A DNA stretch of 28,932 nt from Alphaproteobacteria bacterium (lineage in GTDB: Bacteria > Pseudomonadota > Alphaproteobacteria > UBA9219): positions 1-28,932 of the forward strand of contig JAQUPC010000010.1 in NCBI GenBank assembly GCA_028716765.1, in the 5' to 3' direction. The stretch's first letter is position 1. Each line of letters starts with the position of its first letter. A program made the translations under genes and the position numbers. The notes under the pieces were generated by a model, which was given only the letters and a program-made list of their open reading frames with translations, made no database searches and was not told where the DNA came from. Positions 24,243 through 28,932 of the stretch are shown one piece after another.

Positions 24243-24710
24243 TCAAAACTTAATACCGGCTCTAGCCCATCTTTTCTCTGGAGCATCAAACAGCTTTGAT
24301 CTGGCGACCTTGTTAAGATGCTGATCCTCTTCAAGAGTTATAACGGCAAGCTTGTAGTATTTCTTAACCAGTTTATTCATAGCCGCAGCATTCAACGCGT
24401 CCCCTTGATATAGTTCCAAGATTTTGCGTGCAAAACTACGTCTCGGCGTACCGTGTTCGACTCGAAAATGGTCTCTTGGCTTTGCGTCAGGCATAGTGTT
24501 TCGAAGTTTTCTAGCCTTAATTGACCATAACTTAACCTGGTCGACGTGATGTGGTGATGCGTTTCCTACCACTTGCAATTTTGCATACACATCCCCAAAC
24601 AGTTCGAGCGTTCTGATTGCCAAATTTTCTGTAACACCAGCAGTGATCATTTCTTCAACATGATGACATGCGAGCTTTAACTGATCGATTGTGATGGCGT
24701 TTTTCGACAC
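24243..24710 (-). CDS. Unknown protein inserted between rpsO and pnp (low GC)
   Basis: A 155-residue protein I do not recognise. It is mostly helical, with a His/Cys pair near the start (LKLACHHVEEM), a basic middle (SIKARKLRNTMPDAKPRDHF), a central motif VEHGTPRRSFARKILELY, and a C-terminal part AVITLEEDQHLNKVARSKLF ending WARAGIKF. No transmembrane segment or signal peptide. The codon use is clearly AT-richer than all neighbours in this cluster, suggesting later arrival. The start is GTG (24708-24710), with AAGG about 13 bases upstream. It is cotranscribed in direction with rpsO and pnp, and could be read as part of that operon or from its own promoter. The VEHGTPR and EED..L..AG pattern vaguely resembles small uncharacterised alphaproteobacterial proteins; that is a weak impression. 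Confidence 0.65.
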   Translation of the reverse strand: MSKNAITIDQLKLACHHVEEMITAGVTENLAIRTLELFGDVYAKLQVVGNASPHHVDQVKLWSIKARKLRNTMPDAKPRDHFRVEHGTPRRSFARKILELYQGDALNAAAMNKLVKKYYKLAVITLEEDQHLNKVARSKLFDAPEKRWARAGIKF

Positions 24711-24752
24711 GATATCTGGCCTTGAAATCGCCGGGGCACCTGCGCCGTACCG

Positions 24753-25022
24753 TTACTTCCTCAACCCAAGTTCGGCGATCAGCTTTTCGTATTTCGCCGG
24801 ATCGTCCTTCTTGAGATAGGTCAGAAGGCGGCGGCGGTTGCCGACCATCTTGAGCAACCCGCGCCGGGAATGGTGATCCTTCTTGTGGGTGGCGAAATGT
24901 CCGGTGAGATCGTTGATGCGCTGGGTCAGAAGCGCGACCTGGACTTCGGGCGAACCCGTGTCTTTCTTGCCGCGGGCGTGTTTTTGGATCAGCGCCTGCT
25001 TTTGCGCCGTGGATATCGACAT
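24753..25022 (-). CDS. rpsO: 30S ribosomal protein S15
   Basis: An 89-residue S15 that binds 16S rRNA at the central three-way junction early in 30S assembly. The sequence shows the family pattern [20 protein letters not shown], then [20 protein letters not shown] and [11 protein letters not shown]. Length is exact. ATG at 25022 has AGGAG six to seven bases upstream, lying in the 16-base gap after truB. A longer open frame upstream is not coding. S15 often autoregulates its own translation; no clear pseudoknot was sought here. Confidence 0.98.
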   Translation of the reverse strand: MSISTAQKQALIQKHARGKKDTGSPEVQVALLTQRINDLTGHFATHKKDHHSRRGLLKMVGNRRRLLTYLKKDDPAKYEKLIAELGLRK

Positions 25023-25038
25023 CGTTTTCTCCTGTCTC

Positions 25039-25950
25039 TTAAAAGTGGAAACCGCGCACAACGTGAAACGCTCCGGCCTTCGGCTCGACCAGGGCCACGG
25101 GAACACCCTGATGCCCGGCCAGAATAAGCGGCGCTTGCATCAGATGCATATGCTGTGGCCTTATCAGAAGGCTTTGGCCGTTGCGCAAACATTGCGCTTC
25201 GCCGGCGGTCAGGTGCAGGCCCGGGATGTCGTCCAGTGCCGCGCCAAGCGCCAGCAGTGCCGTTAAGGCGGCCTCCTTATGCTTTAATTCCTCCAGTTTT
25301 TCCAGCGAAATCGCCTTTTCCAGAGTGAAAGGCCCCACGCGGGTGCGGCGCAATTGGCTAACATGCCCGTAAGTGCCGAGAATTCTTGCTAAATCCCGCG
25401 CCAGAGCCCGCACGTACATGCCCTTGCCGCAAGAGACGCGAAAGGCCGCATGATCGGCGTCCGGCATGCCCGTAAGTTCCAGCTTGTGGATCATGACCTG
25501 ACGCGGCGCCAGCTCCGGCTGGCCGCCCGCGCGGGCGATGTCGTAGGCGCGTTCGCCGTCCAGCTTGATAGCGGAAAAGACGGGCGGCGTCTGGCTTATG
25601 AGCCCGGTGAATTGCGGCAACGCCTGACGGATGGCCTCCTCATTGGGACGCACGGAACTGGCCGCCGTAACCTCGCCTTCGGTATCGTCGGTGCTGCGCT
25701 GCTCGCCCCAGCGGACCGTGAATTCATATTCCTTATCCCCGCCGATGACGTAGGGAATGAGTTTCGTCGCCTCGCCGAACGCCAGCGGAAGAATGCCGGT
25801 CGCCAACGGATCGAGCGTGCCGCCGTGCCCGGCCTTTTTGCCGCCCAAAAGGCGCCGCACCTTGCCCAGCGCCTGCGTCGAGGTCAAACCATGCGGCTTG
25901 TCGAGAACGATCCAGCCGTGAACGGCGGGTTTTGGTTTTTGAGGTATCAT
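25039..25950 (-). CDS. truB: tRNA pseudouridine-55 synthase
   Basis: A 303-residue enzyme that converts uridine 55 of tRNAs to pseudouridine. The catalytic motif is [20 protein letters not shown] with the active-site Asp. [14 protein letters not shown] is the family start, followed by [38 protein letters not shown], and the C-terminal [11 protein letters not shown] with the Arg that contacts substrate. A C-terminal PUA-like region finishes the protein. The start is six bases after rbfA. Operon position is the usual one. Confidence 0.97.
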   Translation of the reverse strand: MIPQKPKPAVHGWIVLDKPHGLTSTQALGKVRRLLGGKKAGHGGTLDPLATGILPLAFGEATKLIPYVIGGDKEYEFTVRWGEQRSTDDTEGEVTAASSVRPNEEAIRQALPQFTGLISQTPPVFSAIKLDGERAYDIARAGGQPELAPRQVMIHKLELTGMPDADHAAFRVSCGKGMYVRALARDLARILGTYGHVSQLRRTRVGPFTLEKAISLEKLEELKHKEAALTALLALGAALDDIPGLHLTAGEAQCLRNGQSLLIRPQHMHLMQAPLILAGHQGVPVALVEPKAGAFHVVRGFHF

Positions 25951-25956
25951 GTGCGT

Positions 25957-26346
25957 TTAATCGCGGCGCGACGGGTCAAGATCCTTCGCCACGGCGGGAT
26001 CCTGCAGCAGGCGTTCGATTTTTTGGGAGTAATCGAAGCTGGAGTCCGTTTTGAAGACGAGCTTCGGCACATAGCGGAGATTGACCGTTTCGGCGAGCGC
26101 GTGCCGGAAGAAACCGACGATGCCGTTCAGCACGCGCACCGTTTCCGTCATGTCCTTGCCGCCCAGCGGCATGATGAACGCCACGGCGTTTTGAAGGTCG
26201 GGGCTTACGTCGACTTCCGTGACGGTGATCAGCGGCGGCTTGAAGCCCTTCGGCCACGGTGCGTCGCCGCGCATCAGCACGTTCGCCAGCGCATGACGTA
26301 TAGCCTCGCCGACGCGGAGTTGCCTTTGGGAGCGGGTGTTCGGCAT
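25957..26346 (-). CDS. rbfA: 30S ribosome-binding factor A
   Basis: A 129-residue KH-like assembly factor that binds immature 30S subunits and supports 16S rRNA maturation in the cold. It begins SQRQLRVGEAIRHALANVLM, then ITVTEVDVSPDLQNAVAFIM and ALAETVNLRYVPKLVFKTD; the last is the common C-terminal motif. ATG at 26346 is preferred because AGAGGT lies seven bases upstream and the open frame farther upstream overlaps infB. It follows infB by 11 bases and precedes truB by six, so it belongs to the same transcript. Confidence 0.96.
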   Translation of the reverse strand: MPNTRSQRQLRVGEAIRHALANVLMRGDAPWPKGFKPPLITVTEVDVSPDLQNAVAFIMPLGGKDMTETVRVLNGIVGFFRHALAETVNLRYVPKLVFKTDSSFDYSQKIERLLQDPAVAKDLDPSRRD

Positions 26347-26357
26347 GTGACCTCTGC

Positions 26358-28932
26358 TTAAAGCTGCCTTGCCACTTCTTCCATCTCGAAGCATTCGATC
26401 ACGTCGCCTTCGGCGATGTTGTCGTAGTTCTCGAACGCCATGCCGCATTCGTAGCCTTCGCGAACCTCTTTGACTTCGTCCTTCACGCGCTTCAGCGTCT
26501 TGAGCGAGCCTTCGTGGATCACGACGTTGTCGCGGAGTAAGCGCACCTTCGCGCCGCGCTTGACGACGCCGTCGGTGACCTTGCAGCCCGCGACCTTGCC
26601 GACGCGGGTGATGTTGAACACCTGCAGGATCAGCGCATGGCCGAGGAATTTCTCGCGCAACTCGGGGGCGAGCAGGCCCGTCAACATCTGCTTCGCGTCG
26701 TCGATCACGTTGTATATGATCGAATAGTAGCGGATTTCGACGCCGTCGCGCCGCGCCATGTCGCGCGCCTGCGGATTGGCGCGCACGTTGAAGCCGATGA
26801 TCAGGCCCTTGGACGCGTTGGCCAGCGTCACGTCCGATTCCGTGATCGCGCCGACGGCCGCGTCGAGCACGCGAACCTTGACCTCTTCGTTGTCGGCCGA
26901 AAGCTTGACGAGCGCCGTTTTGAGCGCCTCCACCGAACCGTGCGCATCGCCCTTGATCAGAACGGCCAGTTCCTTGACGGAGCCCGCCTGAATGTCCTGC
27001 ATCATCTGCTCGAGCGTGCTGCGCTGGTTGGCTGTCGCCGCCAGAGCGCGGCGGCGGCGGCGGCGGTATTCGCTGATTTCGCGCGCGCGCGCTTCCGTCG
27101 GCACAACCGCCAGTTCGTCGCCCGCGGTGGGCGTGCCGTTAAGGCCCGCCACCTCGACCGGCATCGCCGGTCCCGCTTCGGAGATGTTTTTGCCGTGATC
27201 GTTGATCAGAGCGCGGACGCGGCCCCATTCGCTGCCCGCGACGAAGATGTCGCCGACCTTGAGCGTGCCCCTCTGCATGAGGACCGTCGCCACGGAGCCG
27301 CGGCCTCTTTCGAGCCGCGCTTCGACCACGGCGCCCTCGGCCGGGCGGTCCGGATTGGCTTTCAAATCGAGGATTTCCGACTGCAGCAGGATGGCGTCCA
27401 GAAGCTTGTCGAGCCCCATGCGCGTCTTGGCGGAAATTTCAACGGAAAGGACTTCGCCGCCCATCTCTTCGACCTGAACGTCGTGCTGCAGAAGTTCCTG
27501 CCGTACGCGCGCGGGGTTCGCCGAGGGCAAATCGCATTTGTTGATGGCCACGACGAGCGGCGCGTTCGCCGCCTTGGCGTGGCGGATAGCCTCGACCGTC
27601 TGGGGCATGATGCCGTCATCCGCCGCCACGACCAACACCACGATATCCGTTATGTTCGCGCCGCGCGCGCGCATTTCGGTAAAGGCCGCGTGGCCGGGCG
27701 TGTCGACGAACGTGATGCGGTCAAATCCGTGGGTCGGCTTCGGCAAGACGACCTGATACGCGCCGATGTGCTGGGTGATGCCGCCCGCTTCGCCCGCGAC
27801 GACGTCGGTCTTGCGCAAGGCGTCGAGCAGCGAGGTTTTGCCGTGGTCGACGTGGCCCATGACGGTAACGACCGGCGGGCGCGGCTTAAGATTTTCCGGC
27901 GCGTCTTCGATATCCGTGAGACCGGCCTCGACGTCCGCTTCCGTGACGCGCTTGACGCGGTGGCCAAGTTCGGTCGCGACGAGTTCGGCCGTGTCGGCGT
28001 CGATGCTTTGCGTGATCGTGGCCATCACGCCCATTTTCATGAGCGCCTTGATCACGTCCGCGCCGCGCTCGGCCATGCGGTTCGCCAGTTCCTGCACGGT
28101 GATAACCTCAGGCAGCACCACTTCGTGGGTAATCTTCACCGGTTCCTGAGGCTGCATGGCCTGGCGTTTTTCACGTTCGATGCGGCGGCGCACGGACGCC
28201 AGCGAACGCTGGCGCGTGCCCTCTTCGCCCGACAGGGCCTGCGTCACGGTGATCCGGCCCGTACGGCGGCGATCGGCGCCGGCGCCGCGCCTCGGGGCTG
28301 GCGGCGCGCCGCGTCCGGGCTTGCCCCGCCGGGGCGCTTCGGCCCCTTCGTCTTCTATCGCAGGGCCACGGCGCGCCAAAGCCCGTCCGGCCGCGAGTTC
28401 GCCAACCTGCGTCGTGCCGCGCATGCGTCCGGCATCGCCCGCCGGGGATGCCGTGCCCTTGCGGGAAAGAGCCCGCTGTTCGTCTTCCTGCTTCAGGCGC
28501 TCGCTTTCCGCTTTTTCCTGCTCCTGAATGGTTTTCAGCTCTTCAAGTTCGCGCAGACGCAGACGATCGCGTTCGGAAAGCGGCGCGGTTTCTTGACGCG
28601 CTTCGAGTTCCGCCGCTTCGTTTTCCTTTTCCTCGAAGGCTTCGCGGCTGACGCGCCGTTGCTCGCCTTCGAGCACCGCGCCGCGCAACGCCCGCATGCG
28701 CGCCTCGCGCTCTTCCTGCGTCAGCTGACGGATGACGGCGCTCGTCGCGCGGCCGCGTTCGTTGACGCTGACCGCCGTGCCGGGCTCCGGCCCGCGCACC
28801 AGCGTTTGCGCCGCCTTGGCGTCGGCGGAGGACGGCGCGCCGTCGCGCTTGCGCTTGACCTCGACGGCCACGGTCTTGGAGCGGCCGTGGGAAAAACTCT
28901 GGCGCACCGAACCCGCGGACGCGCCGGAATCG
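26358..28932 (-). CDS. infB: Translation initiation factor IF-2, 5' end cut by window
   Basis: The GTPase that brings initiator tRNA to the ribosome. About 858 codons are present; the frame remains open at the right edge, and the family start lies beyond it. An apparent GTG start at 28907 is inside the usual ...[11 protein letters not shown] segment and is not the true start. Domains: N-terminal IF2-associated motif ([20 protein letters not shown]), a long charged Glu/Arg/Ala-rich linker, IF2N region ([20 protein letters not shown]), and G domain with [10 protein letters not shown] (G1), DTPGHAAF (G3), NKCDLP (G4) and SAKTRMG (G5). Domains II to IV follow to the C-terminal initiator-tRNA-binding part. 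A run of six CGG triplets (27049-27066) encodes a poly-Arg stretch. Confidence 0.97.
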   Translation of the reverse strand, partial: DSGASAGSVRQSFSHGRSKTVAVEVKRKRDGAPSSADAKAAQTLVRGPEPGTAVSVNERGRATSAVIRQLTQEEREARMRALRGAVLEGEQRRVSREAFEEKENEAAELEARQETAPLSERDRLRLRELEELKTIQEQEKAESERLKQEDEQRALSRKGTASPAGDAGRMRGTTQVGELAAGRALARRGPAIEDEGAEAPRRGKPGRGAPPAPRRGAGADRRRTGRITVTQALSGEEGTRQRSLASVRRRIEREKRQAMQPQEPVKITHEVVLPEVITVQELANRMAERGADVIKALMKMGVMATITQSIDADTAELVATELGHRVKRVTEADVEAGLTDIEDAPENLKPRPPVVTVMGHVDHGKTSLLDALRKTDVVAGEAGGITQHIGAYQVVLPKPTHGFDRITFVDTPGHAAFTEMRARGANITDIVVLVVAADDGIMPQTVEAIRHAKAANAPLVVAINKCDLPSANPARVRQELLQHDVQVEEMGGEVLSVEISAKTRMGLDKLLDAILLQSEILDLKANPDRPAEGAVVEARLERGRGSVATVLMQRGTLKVGDIFVAGSEWGRVRALINDHGKNISEAGPAMPVEVAGLNGTPTAGDELAVVPTEARAREISEYRRRRRRALAATANQRSTLEQMMQDIQAGSVKELAVLIKGDAHGSVEALKTALVKLSADNEEVKVRVLDAAVGAITESDVTLANASKGLIIGFNVRANPQARDMARRDGVEIRYYSIIYNVIDDAKQMLTGLLAPELREKFLGHALILQVFNITRVGKVAGCKVTDGVVKRGAKVRLLRDNVVIHEGSLKTLKRVKDEVKEVREGYECGMAFENYDNIAEGDVIECFEMEEVARQL

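Overview
The window looks like a chromosomal segment of an alphaproteobacterium. The evidence is the nusA-operon tail in the order infB-rbfA-truB-rpsO-pnp, addA next to trxA, dnaN followed by recF, a TSUP permease paired with a TIGR02186-type protein, and a high-GC coding style. The lineage below class level cannot be fixed from this sequence; a Rhodospirillales-like or deep-branching group is a guess. No rRNA, tRNA, CRISPR array, integrase or transposase was found.

Bases 1-3069 hold the 3' end of addA, then three small genes for thioredoxin-fold proteins with damaged or absent CxxC motifs, then a normal trxA. This graded array (CVGY, SKLP, RDLP, then the intact CGPC) sits inside the usual addA-trxA neighbourhood and is the most unusual feature here. 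Bases 3123-5332 encode a PAS-PAS-GGDEF diguanylate cyclase translationally coupled to a DMT/EamA permease. Bases 5649-8610 encode a membrane-anchored trehalose-6-phosphate synthase, with a two-TM sensor-like N-terminus fused to a complete GT20 domain, and an overlapping trehalose-phosphatase; together they should convert UDP-glucose and glucose-6-phosphate to trehalose. A low-complexity Ala/Pro-rich protein follows.

Bases 10015-14970 are read leftward: dnaN, recF, then a tight group of TSUP permease, TIGR02186-like envelope protein, UspA and a stand-alone NifU C-terminal domain. A GGGACACGGG-type repeat lies between dnaN and recF and supplies the first codons of recF. Bases 15240-17501 encode a secreted FecR/DUF6600 protein with a long disordered, repetitive basic tail. 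It is followed by two palindromic elements, one with a perfect 23-bp stem. An AlaC-type aminotransferase (leftward), an M16-type zinc peptidase (rightward) and an FMN-dependent NPD-family oxidoreductase (leftward) come next; the last two genes overlap tail to tail.

Bases 21975-28932 are the translation/RNA-decay cluster read leftward: infB (cut by the window edge), rbfA, truB, rpsO and pnp. A low-GC gene of unknown function is inserted between rpsO and pnp. Best leads for new biology are the degenerate thioredoxin array, the sensor-fused OtsA, the Cys-cluster NPD oxidoreductase, the repeat invading recF, and the inserted gene between rpsO and pnp.
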